Of a stretch of 64,000 nt of DNA, positions 10,201 to 18,491 are shown one piece after another (position 1 is the stretch's first letter; each line of letters starts with the position of its first letter). This DNA comes from Acinetobacter ursingii DSM 16037 = CIP 107286 (GTDB lineage: Bacteria; Pseudomonadota; Gammaproteobacteria; Pseudomonadales; Moraxellaceae): positions 300,726 through 364,725 of the forward strand of contig NZ_KB849717.1 in NCBI RefSeq assembly GCF_000368825.1, in the 5' to 3' direction. The notes below the pieces were generated by a model. That model made no database searches. It saw only the letters and a list, made by a program, of their open reading frames with translations, and was not told the DNA's origin. A program made the position numbers and the translations under genes.

Positions 10201-10826
10201 CCACCGTATTTGCAGGACTGGTGCTGGACGTTGCCAACTTTCCGAATCGAATCATGATTACACTGGATGATGGTACTGCCCGAATTGAAGTCAGTTGTAA
10301 CCATGAACGCTTTCAACGTTTCAAAGATATTGTCCAAGTTGAACAAGTGGTGGTGATTGAGGGTGAAATTTACGAACGAGAAGGCTTTGACCGTCCAATG
10401 GCACGTTTAAGCAAAGCGTTTAGCCTGAATGAAATTCGGCAAAAACGCGCCAATCATATTCGGATTCAGCCGACCCAAGATTTAATGAATCCAGCATTGG
10501 CACATGATCTACAGCAAATCATTTTACCGTTTTGTAATATTGATCTGTGCCAACACATTCCAGTGCAAATCGCAATCGAGCAAAATTATGCTACAGCGGA
10601 ATTACATTTAGGACAAAACTGGAAAGTTGCACCACTGGATGAACTACTGGTGAAATTACGTGATTATTTTGGCAAAGAATCGGTGTATATCGAATACCAA
10701 GTGAAGTCCAAAGCCGCAAAAGCAGCCGAACCCGTACGAACCGCGCCACTTGCGCCACCGCCAACCGATCTGTCTATGGATGAAGCCATGGATTTGTATC
10801 AGGCTGAAGTTTCTCAATATTCTTAA
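7263..10826 (+). CDS. dnaE: DNA polymerase III alpha subunit
   Basis: Replicative polymerase catalytic subunit, 1187 residues (E. coli 1160). The PHP domain is at the N-terminus (FVHLGIHTEFSITES, then TDLSNLHAAVKFYE). The polymerase active site has GPGRGSGAGSLVAY and the aspartates of PDFDVDFC near residue 400. FNKSHAAAYALVAY lies in the fingers region. GIMDLFGEVEE near residue 910 matches the internal beta-clamp-binding motif. An OB fold (about 975-1080) and a tau-binding C-terminus follow. ATG 7263 is preferred over an upstream in-frame ATG because AGGA lies eight bases before it and it starts the conserved PHP sequence. A perfect 24-bp palindrome lies just before the OB fold. Confidence 0.97.
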   Translation: MQFVHLGIHTEFSITESIVRIPDLIKAAVNESMPALALTDLSNLHAAVKFYESCLSKGIKPILGSEIRLNDAEHRVTLLAMTNDGWRSLTEIVSRGFIEGQQLSIPCVQKEWVLQQHQDMIVLLGQHSDVGKMLCSSNPQKAEALLEAWQEKFGNRVYLALTRTDRAGEEDYIQEAVKLAAKYHVGVVAHNDVHFIESDDFEAHEARVCIADGYVLADDRRPRNYSPAQYFKTAEEMAELFSDIPSALDNTYYIAQRCNVSLQLGTYFLPDYPIPEGFTIDTYFEHLSKVGLEERLELLYPVAERDEDWNEIRKPYDERIKYEVDIILKMGFPGYFLIVMDFIQWAKNNGVPVGPGRGSGAGSLVAYSLKITDLDPLRYDLLFERFLNPERVSMPDFDVDFCIAGRDRVIDYVSRTYGREAVSQIATFGTMAAKGAIRDVARVLGKSYGLADRISKMVPTKPLGVDLKQAIDMEPQLKDIVTNPSNPDNDDASEIWDMALKLEGITRNTGKHAGGVVIAPGKITDYSAVMCEADGTSRVAQFDKDDVEAAGLVKFDFLGLRNLTVIEDAIQNINKRSDVKEPLAIERVPLDDVDAYKVFADANTTAVFQFESVGMKRMLKEARPSKFEEIIAFVSLYRPGPMDLIPDFIHRMHGGEFEYLHPLLESVLEPTYGIMVYQEQVMQAAQFCAGYTLGGADLLRRAMGKKKPEEMVKQRQIFIEGAAQKDIDEATANHIFDYMEKFAGYGFNKSHAAAYALVAYHTAWLKAHYPAEFMAAVMSSEMQNTDNVVFLIDDCRSNGLDVLPPSVNMSIYRFHASDEKTVVYGLGAIKGVGEQAMQSVIDSREKDGPYTDLFDFCHRIDLKKINKRTLEALIRAGALDCLGIERSSLMAQLPEAVQAAEQARQNRETGIMDLFGEVEEVQRKPAKPVKPWSDEVRLKGEKDILGLYLTGHPIDVYRSELKAFIPLKINELTPTRRGQTTVFAGLVLDVANFPNRIMITLDDGTARIEVSCNHERFQRFKDIVQVEQVVVIEGEIYEREGFDRPMARLSKAFSLNEIRQKRANHIRIQPTQDLMNPALAHDLQQIILPFCNIDLCQHIPVQIAIEQNYATAELHLGQNWKVAPLDELLVKLRDYFGKESVYIEYQVKSKAAKAAEPVRTAPLAPPPTDLSMDEAMDLYQAEVSQYS
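10175..10198. repeat. perfect 24-bp palindrome inside dnaE
   Basis: The half site TTGACCCCGACG at 10175-10186 is followed immediately by its exact reverse complement. It encodes part of ELTPTRRGQ near residue 970, in the linker before the OB fold. As RNA it would form a GC-rich hairpin with a CGCG centre. Confidence 0.95.
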
Positions 10827-10845
10827 AATTTAGTCTGGATTATTT

Positions 10846-11706
10846 ATGAATACATCTGACAATGCGTCAGTTTCACAATCTTTGTCGCATGTAAAAATTG
10901 TCATGGTGAATACCACCTTGCCTGCCAATATTGGTAGCGCACTCAGAGCCATGAAAACCATGGGACTGAGCAAACTGGTTTTGGTCAAACCCAAAACCTA
11001 TCCTCATCCCGATATTGATGCATTGGCAGCAGGTGCACAGGAATTAATTGATCAGATTGAGATTGTAGACACTCTAGAGGAAGCGATTGAAGACTGTCAT
11101 CTTGTGTTTGGCACCAGTGCGCGTAGCCGCACCATTCCATGGCCATTGCTGGATGTACGCCCTGCCGCTGAACTGTCCATGCAGGCAGTCTTACAAAAGC
11201 AGCAGCAAATAGCAATTGTATTTGGTCGTGAAGATCGTGGCTTAACCAATGAAGAGCTGGCATTGGCCAATTACCATCTGACCATTCCTGTCAATACTGA
11301 GTATGGTGTACTGAATGTAGCGCAAGCCATTCAAGTGGTCTGCTATGAAATGCGTATGGCAACTTTACAGCAGCTTGAACATGAGAGCGAATCAGAAAAA
11401 AATGCCAATGCTGAGCAAATGCCTGTGACCGCTGACACAGCCATGGATTGGGATGAACCTTTGGTCACACATAAACAAATGGAAGAATTCTATCCACATT
11501 TAGAAAAAATGCTGGTGGATATCGAGTTCCTTGATCCCCAAAATCCACGACTGTTACCTTTACGCTTGCGCCGTCTGTTTGGACGTATACAATTAGATCG
11601 TATGGAATATCATTTACTTCGTGGCATATTTAGCCGTGTCCAAGCATTGAGTCAGGGCACATGGAAAAAAACATCAATGGATAAAGAGGATCAATCCAAT
11701 GCTTAA
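10846..11706 (+). CDS. trmJ: tRNA (cytidine/uridine-32-2'-O)-methyltransferase TrmJ
   Basis: SPOUT-class methyltransferase that 2'-O-methylates position 32 of several tRNAs. The N-terminal 165 residues hold the SpoU fold: [20 protein letters not shown], the deep-knot motif [15 protein letters not shown] and the SAM-binding [16 protein letters not shown]. The C-terminal extension (about 205-286) with [20 protein letters not shown] is typical of TrmJ and separates it from TrmL or TrmH. It lies 19 bases after dnaE, so it may be co-transcribed. Its last eight bases overlap the start of cysE, suggesting translational coupling. Confidence 0.95.
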   Translation: MNTSDNASVSQSLSHVKIVMVNTTLPANIGSALRAMKTMGLSKLVLVKPKTYPHPDIDALAAGAQELIDQIEIVDTLEEAIEDCHLVFGTSARSRTIPWPLLDVRPAAELSMQAVLQKQQQIAIVFGREDRGLTNEELALANYHLTIPVNTEYGVLNVAQAIQVVCYEMRMATLQQLEHESESEKNANAEQMPVTADTAMDWDEPLVTHKQMEEFYPHLEKMLVDIEFLDPQNPRLLPLRLRRLFGRIQLDRMEYHLLRGIFSRVQALSQGTWKKTSMDKEDQSNA

Positions 11707-12511
11707 ACAGCTCAAAGAAGATATTCAGGCTGTATTTGCGCGTGATCCAGCAGCTCGCAATACCTTAGAAGTCATTACGAACTATCCGGGTATTCATGCC
11801 CTGATCATGCACCGTGTCGCGCATAAACTCTGGGAAAAAGACTGTAAAAGTGGCGCGCGCTTATTATCGACTTTTAGCCGTTTCGCAACAGGGATTGAGA
11901 TTCATCCCGGTGCCAAAATTGGTAAACGCTTTTTTATCGATCATGGTATGGGCGTGGTGATTGGTGAAACGGCTGAAATTGGTGATGATGTCACGCTATA
12001 TCATGGAGTGACTTTAGGCGGCACGACTTGGAATAAAGGCAAACGTCATCCAACACTTGAAGATGGCGTGATTGTAGGTGCAGGTGCCAAAATTTTGGGG
12101 CCGTTTACAGTCGGCAAAGGCGCCAAAGTCGGCTCAAATGCGGTTGTGACCAAAGAAGTCCCAGCAGGCGTCACTGCGGTGGGTAACCCTGCCCGTTTTA
12201 TCTATAAAGATAAAGTCACAGAGAATGAAGAAGAACAACGTCGTCGCAATTATGCTGAAAGTATTGGTTTTCAGCCTTATGCAACGACCAGTGATCAGAC
12301 TGATCCTATTTTAGAAGGTATGCGTGTTTTGCTGGATCGAATCCAGAACAACGAAGCACGTATGAATACCTTGTGCCAACGATTATCACTGCTCGACCCG
12401 ACCTTTAAAAAGCAAAATCAGGAAGAGCAACCATTTAGCGAAGAAGAACTCAAAATCATTGAAGAAGTTCGACGCGAATGTGAAGCTCAAAGCAGTTCGT
12501 CTAAAGCTTAA
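11699..12511 (+). CDS. cysE: serine O-acetyltransferase
   Basis: Makes O-acetylserine from serine and acetyl-CoA, the first committed step of cysteine synthesis. Residues 1-60 are the helical SATase N-domain ([19 protein letters not shown]). Left-handed beta-helix hexapeptide repeats follow: [39 protein letters not shown] and [20 protein letters not shown]. The catalytic histidine and aspartate are in the FIDHGMG and YHGVTLGG segments. The C-terminal 90 residues are a charged extension rich in glutamate. At 270 residues it fits the Pseudomonas/Acinetobacter form. It overlaps trmJ by eight bases. Confidence 0.95.
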   Translation: MLKQLKEDIQAVFARDPAARNTLEVITNYPGIHALIMHRVAHKLWEKDCKSGARLLSTFSRFATGIEIHPGAKIGKRFFIDHGMGVVIGETAEIGDDVTLYHGVTLGGTTWNKGKRHPTLEDGVIVGAGAKILGPFTVGKGAKVGSNAVVTKEVPAGVTAVGNPARFIYKDKVTENEEEQRRRNYAESIGFQPYATTSDQTDPILEGMRVLLDRIQNNEARMNTLCQRLSLLDPTFKKQNQEEQPFSEEELKIIEEVRRECEAQSSSSKA

Positions 12512-12545
12512 ACAATTGGTTTAATACTGTAACACGTCTCTCATT

Positions 12546-12593
12546 GCATGTTTGTCTGGCTTTTCTTAGACTGGCTCGACAAACATCTTTTTA
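12546..12593 (+). terminator. terminator-like hairpin after cysE
   Basis: ATGTTTGTC (12548-12556) pairs with GACAAACAT (12578-12586) around a 21-base loop, then CTTTTT follows. An open frame passes through it, but the real start of the next gene is at 12623, so this stretch is best read as the end of the trmJ-cysE transcript. Confidence 0.65.
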
Positions 12594-12622
12594 ACTTTAA
12601 ACAACAAAGAATGGACGTTTAT

Positions 12623-13552
12623 ATGATGCTTAAGCCTTTGGCATACACACTACTCGCAGCGTCGCTATTAACTGCATGTAGTCCTGTTGCTGTCAAAAAA
12701 AATAATGCACCTGAACCTTTTGTTTTTACCGAACCTGACGTTTCACCTCCATTTTATGCATTAAATCCATTCAATTATGATGCCCCCCCTCCTTTTGAAG
12801 TTGCTCTTAAAGAAGCTGCGGCTCAGCCTGTAACCAAAATGGTGGTTAAAGACCCAAACGATCCAAATAAAAGTATTACGCTTGATGTCAATAAACTGAT
12901 TATTCCAACGGTCAATAGCAACACTCGCTCGATGAAATATGCAGCCCTTGCTGGTGAAAATGAGCTTGATGTCACTGATATAGATGACTTTTTACAATTG
13001 GTTGAAGGTAAAGCCCGTCATTATCCACCACGCTTCACCGATCGTCAGGAACGTAAAGGCTACGAAAGCAAATTAAAAGAAGTTTCACATCAATTAGATA
13101 CGCTAGCAACCAATCCAAATGCATCATTTGACGTGCTTATTCGTGCGTTCAAAGCCAGTGTTTTAGGTCGTAATCTGGATTTAGGCTCTGCCTATACCAC
13201 TAAATCGCTGACCTACGCTCAACGTTTACTCAAAATTAATCCAGAAGACCCAGAAGCGAATTTCTGGTTTGGTTTTGGTTTATCTGAAGGTGGTGGTCAA
13301 AGCGAAGCTATTCCTTATTTAAATAAAGCCATGCAAGGCGGTGTACAAGAAGCTTATTTAGCTTCTGTCAATAACTACATTGCAATGGAACAAAAGAAAA
13401 ACGCGATCCAAACCCTAAAAAATTACAAAATCAAATATCCAGATGAAGCAGAAGTCGCTGACCGTTTGCTCACTGAGATTGAGAAACAAGGACGATGGAA
13501 TGTCTGGCAGGTGTTAAATAATCCTGCCATAGCAGCTAAACCTGCATCTTAA
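12623..13552 (+). CDS. lipoprotein with TPR-like repeats, function unknown
   Basis: Predicted lipoprotein of 309 residues. A signal peptide with lipobox LLTAC puts the lipidated cysteine near residue 19. A proline-rich segment (PFVFTEPDVSPPFYA) follows. The C-terminal third has helical pairs of TPR character: YTTKSLTYAQRLLKINPEDP, EANFWFGFGLSEGGGQSEAI and IQTLKNYKIKYPDEAEVADR. I do not recognise a named family. ATG 12623 is preferred because GGACG sits upstream and the signal peptide begins there; an in-frame ATG at 12548 would put a terminator hairpin in the coding region. A scaffold or protein-interaction role at the membrane is only an inference from the repeats. Confidence 0.85.
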   Translation: MMLKPLAYTLLAASLLTACSPVAVKKNNAPEPFVFTEPDVSPPFYALNPFNYDAPPPFEVALKEAAAQPVTKMVVKDPNDPNKSITLDVNKLIIPTVNSNTRSMKYAALAGENELDVTDIDDFLQLVEGKARHYPPRFTDRQERKGYESKLKEVSHQLDTLATNPNASFDVLIRAFKASVLGRNLDLGSAYTTKSLTYAQRLLKINPEDPEANFWFGFGLSEGGGQSEAIPYLNKAMQGGVQEAYLASVNNYIAMEQKKNAIQTLKNYKIKYPDEAEVADRLLTEIEKQGRWNVWQVLNNPAIAAKPAS

Positions 13553-13569
13553 TATCATCCCTTTCATAA

Positions 13570-13595
13570 TGAGGCTGTTTCTACAGCCTTTTTTG
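13570..13595 (+). terminator. rho-independent terminator after the TPR-like lipoprotein
   Basis: AGGCTGT (13572-13578) pairs with ACAGCCT (13583-13589) with a short loop and TTTTT follows. Confidence 0.88.
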
Positions 13596-13678
13596 TGAAT
13601 TATAATTGGGGTGAATTGAAAATTCACACAGATCACGTATGATCAAACTAAGTTTCTATCAGATTCTCTTTATAAACC

Positions 13679-15682
13679 ATGATTAATTTTAGAAAAAAAA
13701 ATAGCACTTTATTTTTGGTTTCTGCCTTTTCAATTACACTGCTGAGCGGATGTCAGGTTGTTAGTGTCAAACAACAAGCAGTGAATGTCACTATTGCCAA
13801 TGAACGTAATAGTATTTTGATGCAAGACAAATTAAGTGAAGCGAGCCTAAATGTTCTTTCCATGTCTGGACGTGAAGCCAAAATTTGTATGGATCAACCG
13901 ACGTCCTGTGTCAATGAACTCAAAATGATCCCTGAAATTGTCGATGAGCAATTTCTCTCAACGGCAAGTGAACTCTATCTAGCCAAAGCCATGCAATTGG
14001 ATAAATCCTCTGCATGTACCGTGAGCAGCATTACCAAGCATCGTTCAGAAGACCATCAACGACAAACGCAACAAACCTATGATGACTGTCAAACTGAACA
14101 ACTCAAAATGCTGGATAAAAGTATTCGTTATAGTTATGCATACTTATTTAAGACCAAACGCAAACCGATAGATCGTATTTTTGATAACAGACAAGTTCAA
14201 ATTCGCGATTTTTATAATCAGGCCATTGCCAAATTAGTGACGATTAGCGCGCAACGTTCAAGTGTGAAAAAAGCAACTGATAGCGTAAAAATTGGTAATA
14301 GCATTTACAATATCAATCTGGATCAATATCAACTGTTAAAAAATAAAGAGTTAGATCGATTTATCTCAAGCTATAATTTGAATTTCTCTGGGCTACGTAC
14401 CATTAACCGTCGAGATGGTTTCGGATCAGAGTTTGTCGCGGTTTTCCCAGCATCAGAGGAAAAATACAATAATAAATATATTCTCGATCCTCTCAATGCA
14501 TCTTACCAAACAAGCATAAACCCTAATATCCACAAGGCTCGATATCTATCTGCAACCATCGTCGCGCGACCAGTCAAAGCAGAGAGTGTTGATGACATTA
14601 TTAATTCACCTAACATTACTGTGCAGGTCATGGATCCATATCGTACTGAAAATGTGGATATCGCAGGAAAGAGCTATCCATTGGCTGCCAATTTTTCTGC
14701 CCCATACGGTTTATGGCTTGCAGAAAATAATTTAGGCGCTGCTGCATATTTGAGCCTGATTGACCGTGAAGAACGGTTGACCATGCCACATCTTTACATG
14801 CTTGAACCCTATAATCCAAACAAAAAAGTGATTGTTCTGGTTCATGGTTTAGCAAGTAGCCCTGAAGCTTGGATTGCATTAACCAATGATATTATGGGAG
14901 ACAGTATCTTACGTGAACATTATCAGGTATGGCAGGTCTTTTATTCGACCAATATGCCGATATTGGAGAGCCGTTTCCAAATATATGCTCTGCTTAAACA
15001 AGCGTTTGGTGCACTCAATCCAAATGATCCAGCCGACAAAGATGCCGTTCTGATTGGACACAGTATGGGTGGTATTATCAGTCGACTTTTGGTGAGTAAT
15101 GCCGATATTTCTCAATCAGCTTTGTCGATGATGAGTCCATATCAACAAGCCAAGCTCAAAAAGCACCCTATCGTATCAGAACGTTTAAAAATTCAACCAA
15201 TTACCAATTTTGACCGTGCTGTTTTCATGTCATCGCCGAATCGTGGAACTGATTTCGCAGATTTATGGTTTACTCGTGCAGCTCGTAAAATTATTAAGTT
15301 ACCTGGTGCTTTCCTCGGTGCAGTGACTGATACCATTACCAATCAAGATATCGATGCGAAAGATATCCTGACTCGTATTGATAAAGGTCTTATTCAAAAT
15401 GGACCAAGTGATTTAAGTCATAAATCTAAATTCATGGCTTTAACTGAAGATATTAACCCGCCAAAAGGCTTTGTTTTCCATTCGATTATTGGCAACAAAA
15501 CTAATAGCAAAGATCCAGATGTGATGACTGATGGTATTGTTCCTTATAAGAGCGCGCATCTGGATGGAGCAACATCAGAAGTTATCATTAAAGGTGGACA
15601 TTCGATTCAAGAAACTCCTGAAGCTGTCCTTGAACTCAGACGTATTCTTCGCCAACATTTGGTAGATCACAATATCAAATAA
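13679..15682 (+). CDS. lipoprotein of the alpha/beta-hydrolase (esterase/lipase) family
   Basis: Envelope lipoprotein of 667 residues with lipobox LLSGC at about residue 25. The first 300 residues are mostly helical and not recognised. From about residue 380 a hydrolase fold appears: VIVLVHGLASSPEAW supplies the oxyanion-hole region and VLIGHSMGGIISRLL the nucleophilic serine. A late TDGIVPYKSAH segment and KGGHSIQETPEAV are candidates for the acid and the histidine. It probably cleaves lipid or ester substrates at the outer membrane or periplasm; the substrate is unknown. It has its own terminator. The ATG directly follows the upstream AT-rich leader and has no clear Shine-Dalgarno sequence. 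Confidence 0.87.
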   Translation: MINFRKKNSTLFLVSAFSITLLSGCQVVSVKQQAVNVTIANERNSILMQDKLSEASLNVLSMSGREAKICMDQPTSCVNELKMIPEIVDEQFLSTASELYLAKAMQLDKSSACTVSSITKHRSEDHQRQTQQTYDDCQTEQLKMLDKSIRYSYAYLFKTKRKPIDRIFDNRQVQIRDFYNQAIAKLVTISAQRSSVKKATDSVKIGNSIYNINLDQYQLLKNKELDRFISSYNLNFSGLRTINRRDGFGSEFVAVFPASEEKYNNKYILDPLNASYQTSINPNIHKARYLSATIVARPVKAESVDDIINSPNITVQVMDPYRTENVDIAGKSYPLAANFSAPYGLWLAENNLGAAAYLSLIDREERLTMPHLYMLEPYNPNKKVIVLVHGLASSPEAWIALTNDIMGDSILREHYQVWQVFYSTNMPILESRFQIYALLKQAFGALNPNDPADKDAVLIGHSMGGIISRLLVSNADISQSALSMMSPYQQAKLKKHPIVSERLKIQPITNFDRAVFMSSPNRGTDFADLWFTRAARKIIKLPGAFLGAVTDTITNQDIDAKDILTRIDKGLIQNGPSDLSHKSKFMALTEDINPPKGFVFHSIIGNKTNSKDPDVMTDGIVPYKSAHLDGATSEVIIKGGHSIQETPEAVLELRRILRQHLVDHNIK

Positions 15683-15684
15683 TC

Positions 15685-15720
15685 AAAAAAAGGCTCTGTT
15701 TAAATCGACAGAGCCTTTTT
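15685..15720 (+). terminator. rho-independent terminator after the esterase gene
   Basis: AAAGGCTCTGT pairs with ACAGAGCCTTT around AAATCG, with flanking A and T runs, so it can act in both directions between these convergent genes. Confidence 0.9.
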
Positions 15721-15739
15721 ATTCACACTGTGTTAGCGA

Positions 15740-16416
15740 TTAAGCGTGTTGTTTATAGCAATAATCCAGTGCTAACTCATAATATTCAAGCCCTTCTCGA
15801 GCTGCCTTAAAGGCTTTTGTTTGTAATTCAGGTTGATGGTCACATAAACGTTTAATCAGTTCCATCGCTTCATAAGGATGCAGATCATCATAATGTGCAT
15901 GCGCACGTAGCCATGCCAGTGAACGCTTATTAATATTGACTTCAGGATGATCGATATATGCATTAATTCCTTTATAGACCTGAATTGACCAATCTCCTGT
16001 CGCCCACTCAATCGCAAGGTTGGTTGCTGCCAGACATTCAGCCAATGAACTGCGATAATTCATATTCCATAAAAAATGATTCACTGCATTCATTTCTACT
16101 GGAGGCGTGACACGATCCAACTCATCGACCGTTAGCCCAAAACCAACCGCCCAGTCTCGATACCAATTTAGATGCCTTTCTTCAATTTTAATATTCTGAA
16201 TAAGCCAATCTCGACTTTCAGTAACACCCGGTTGAGTGAAATCGGTTGCTTTTGATAAAGCCAGTGCCATATAAGAAGGGAAATGTGCGACCAAAGGATA
16301 AAAATTCAATAGCGCAAGACGAAAACACGCCAACGACAATTTTCCATTGGCCATGTCGACCGTGGCACCTGTTGAACCTGAACAGATGACTGTTGTGTTA
16401 ACTCAGAACTAGACAT
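15740..16416 (-). CDS. heme-oxygenase-fold (TenA/PqqC-like) protein, frameshifted near its N-terminus
   Basis: The main frame (15740-16354) encodes about 204 helical residues of the TenA/PqqC/iron-containing redox enzyme type, with spaced histidines and acidic residues (KIEERHLNWYRDW, then RAHAHYDDLHPYEAME) that could bind a di-iron centre. The first methionine of that frame (16354) lacks a ribosome binding site. A strong AGGGGA lies eight bases before an ATG at 16416. That frame encodes MSSSELTQQ to RSTWPMEN and then runs out of frame. One extra A in the AAAA tract at 16340-16343 (minus-strand sense) would join them as RSTWPMEKLSLACFRLALL. So the natural gene probably starts at 16416 and carries a one-base deletion, real or a sequencing error. 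A Fur-like site lies upstream. Confidence 0.75.
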
Positions 16417-16801
16417 ATGCAATATCCCCTGATATGTCTGAAACAAAAAATAGAAACAATAACAAGAATCATTATTAGTTGTTATATTATAGTAAAATTA
16501 TGGAGACTTTGTGGATATTTTCTCCAAGTCGAAGATAATCAAAGGAAATAAACACTTAGAGTCTAATAAACTTGAATGAAAGAAGACTATCTATTATCTC
16601 GATTCGATATTTATAGAGATTAAGTTCCTTTTTCCGTAAGTCTTTATCATGAATTTATCTTAATTTTTTGATTTGTAAGATCTATATTTTTTAATCACGA
16701 CATAACAATGAAGATCACTCAACTTTACGTGAATAAGTTTCAGGTTACTTCGAATGATTTGAGTTAAATTTAAAAACTATTTTATTCTTTATTTTGTCTT
16801 C
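16417..16801. other. AT-rich divergent intergenic region with a possible Fur-like site
   Basis: This 385-base stretch separates two divergent genes. It holds the AGGGGA ribosome binding site of the leftward gene at 16425-16430. A segment ACAAGAATCATTATTAGTT at 16462-16480 partly matches a Fur box. The queH promoter presumably lies on the right, but no convincing boxes were seen. No open frame with a ribosome binding site was found. Confidence 0.4.
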
Positions 16802-17458
16802 ATGAGCAAATCACGTATTAAACTCGAACTTCCAGCGCAAGCTGATAAATTATTACTACATTCATGTTGTGCACCATGTTCAGGTGAGGTCATGGAAACT
16901 CTGTTGCATTCTGAAATCGATTATTCCATCTTTTTTTATAATCCAAATATCCATCCTGTTAAGGAATATTTGATTCGCAAGGAAGAAAATATTCGTTTTG
17001 CCGAAAAGCACAGTATTCCTTTTATTGATTGTGATTACGATACAGATAACTGGTTTCAACGTGCCAAAGGAATGGAGAACGAACCTGAAAAAGGTATTCG
17101 TTGTACCATGTGTTTTGATATGCGTTTTGAGCGCACGGCACTGTACGCCCATGAACATGATTTTAAAATTTTTAGTAGTTCCTTGGGCATTTCTCGATGG
17201 AAAAATATGCAACAAATTAATGACTGTGGGATTCGTGCTGCATCACATTATCCAGACATACAGTATTGGGATTATAACTGGCGTAAAAATGGCGGCGCGA
17301 CTCGAATGCTGGAAATCAGTAAACGTGAAGAGTTTTATCAACAAGAATATTGCGGTTGCGTCTATTCGCTACGTGATAGCAATCGCTGGCGCATGAGTCA
17401 GGGACGTGATCGGATTAAACTTGGCGTGAAGTTTTATTCAGCGACAGATCCTGATTAA
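16802..17458 (+). CDS. queH: epoxyqueuosine reductase QueH
   Basis: Catalyses the last step of queuosine synthesis, reducing epoxyqueuosine in tRNA. It is the QueH family (formerly DUF208), which replaces QueG in many bacteria. It has the iron-sulfur and redox cysteines of the family: [11 protein letters not shown] near the N-terminus, [14 protein letters not shown] in the middle and [13 protein letters not shown] near the C-terminus. [14 protein letters not shown] and [11 protein letters not shown] are also characteristic. The length of 218 residues is usual. No Shine-Dalgarno sequence is evident before ATG 16802. queE and queC of the same pathway lie at 35211-36629, not in an operon with it. 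Confidence 0.95.
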   Translation: MSKSRIKLELPAQADKLLLHSCCAPCSGEVMETLLHSEIDYSIFFYNPNIHPVKEYLIRKEENIRFAEKHSIPFIDCDYDTDNWFQRAKGMENEPEKGIRCTMCFDMRFERTALYAHEHDFKIFSSSLGISRWKNMQQINDCGIRAASHYPDIQYWDYNWRKNGGATRMLEISKREEFYQQEYCGCVYSLRDSNRWRMSQGRDRIKLGVKFYSATDPD

Positions 17459-17507
17459 TTTATTTTTTAATGCCTCATTTCTTAACTCAAGCTTCACGAG
17501 ATGATGA

Positions 17508-17548
17508 GAAAAACTGACTCTAACGCTTATTTCATTTCAGTTAGAGCC
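17508..17548 (-). terminator. probable terminator of the ybfF-like gene
   Basis: On the minus strand CTCTAAC and GTTAGAG pair around a 15-base loop, and TCAGTTTTT follows. It lies 25 bases past the stop of the leftward esterase gene. Confidence 0.55.
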
Positions 17549-17572
17549 CAAATCTTAATGATTTATGCTGCA

Positions 17573-18361
17573 TCAATAAGCGCGTGACTCGCCTTGTTCA
17601 TGTAAAAAATCCTGAATAAGTTTGACCACTTGTTCAGGTTTTTCTGCATGTAACCAATGTCCTACCCCCTCAATGGTTTTAATTTCAGCCAGTGGAAATT
17701 GTTCGCGAATATTTTTTTCATATTCTGTTTGAATATATTCAGACTTCGCGCCCTGAATAAATAAACACGGCTTATTCCACGGCTCAATATCATTCCAGCC
17801 AGTCAAATTTGGATATTGCTTTTCAAGCGCATCGACATTGAATAACCAATGTCCCTGATTAAAAGATTTGAGTAGAAACATAATCACGCCATCTTGTGGA
17901 ATGTATGGTTTCATAATCTCTGTCGCTTGCTTACGACTCAACTCATGCGGTTCTGCACGAACAGCATTAATGGCATCCAGAATATCTCGATGACGATGCC
18001 CCTGATAAGCCACGGGACTCACATCTAATACAATCAATTTATCGACACGATCAGGATATAATCCTGTGATTTTCATGGAGGTTTTTCCGCCCATTGAATG
18101 ACCAATTAAGCTGAATTGTTGAATACCAAGCTCATCTAAAGTATCGATCACATCCTGTGCCATAATTTCATAATTCATTTCATCACTGTGCGGTGATAAA
18201 CCATGATTACGCAAATCAATTTGAATGATTTTGTGATTGGTATTCAAGGCTCGAGCAATAACACCCAAATTCGACAAACTACCAAATAAACCATGTAATA
18301 AAACCACTGGTGTGTTACTGGTTGCATGATCTGATTCGACGATATGAGTATTAAGTATCAT
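17573..18361 (-). CDS. alpha/beta-fold hydrolase (YbfF-like esterase)
   Basis: Cytoplasmic esterase of 262 residues. VVLLHGLFGSLSNLG gives the oxyanion region, SLIGHSMGGKTSM the nucleophilic serine near residue 93 and GVGHWLHAEKP the catalytic histidine. IQIDLRNHGLSPHSD is a YbfF mark. E. coli YbfF cleaves short acyl esters and acyl-CoA in vitro, and its natural substrate is unknown; the same caution applies here. The ATG at 18361 gives the standard family N-terminus. It has its own terminator, with another minus-strand terminator upstream, so it is likely monocistronic. Confidence 0.9.
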   Translation of the reverse strand: MILNTHIVESDHATSNTPVVLLHGLFGSLSNLGVIARALNTNHKIIQIDLRNHGLSPHSDEMNYEIMAQDVIDTLDELGIQQFSLIGHSMGGKTSMKITGLYPDRVDKLIVLDVSPVAYQGHRHRDILDAINAVRAEPHELSRKQATEIMKPYIPQDGVIMFLLKSFNQGHWLFNVDALEKQYPNLTGWNDIEPWNKPCLFIQGAKSEYIQTEYEKNIREQFPLAEIKTIEGVGHWLHAEKPEQVVKLIQDFLHEQGESRAY

Positions 18362-18442
18362 AAGGATTTACCTGTATTTATTGCTCTATAGCTTAGACTA
18401 GCGCGGGTATATATCACGACACAAGTATCAACTACATTTCAA

Positions 18443-18481
18443 TAGCAAAAAGAAAGCTCTCCATTGAGAGCTGTTGTTTTT
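18443..18481 (-). terminator. terminator of the ABC transporter/deaminase operon
   Basis: AGCTCTC (18455-18461) and GAGAGCT (18466-18472) form a hairpin with a four-base loop. The minus strand continues TTCTTTTT. The plus strand also has a T run, so it may work both ways. Confidence 0.85.
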
Positions 18482-18491
18482 TAATACAGAT

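Noticed and set aside
12548..12622. Longer start for the TPR-like lipoprotein
   Set aside because: The extra part contains a hairpin with T run and precedes a complete lipoprotein signal peptide with its own ribosome binding site.
13611..13642. Possible CRP site before the esterase gene
   Set aside because: Only half of the TGTGA-N6-TCACA palindrome is present at correct spacing.
16528..16605. Possible fourth copy of the palindromic repeat (GAATGAAAGAAGACT)
   Set aside because: Only a short stretch resembles one end; the central hairpin is missing.
16708..16767. 19-codon open frame before queH
   Set aside because: No ribosome binding site and too short to support.
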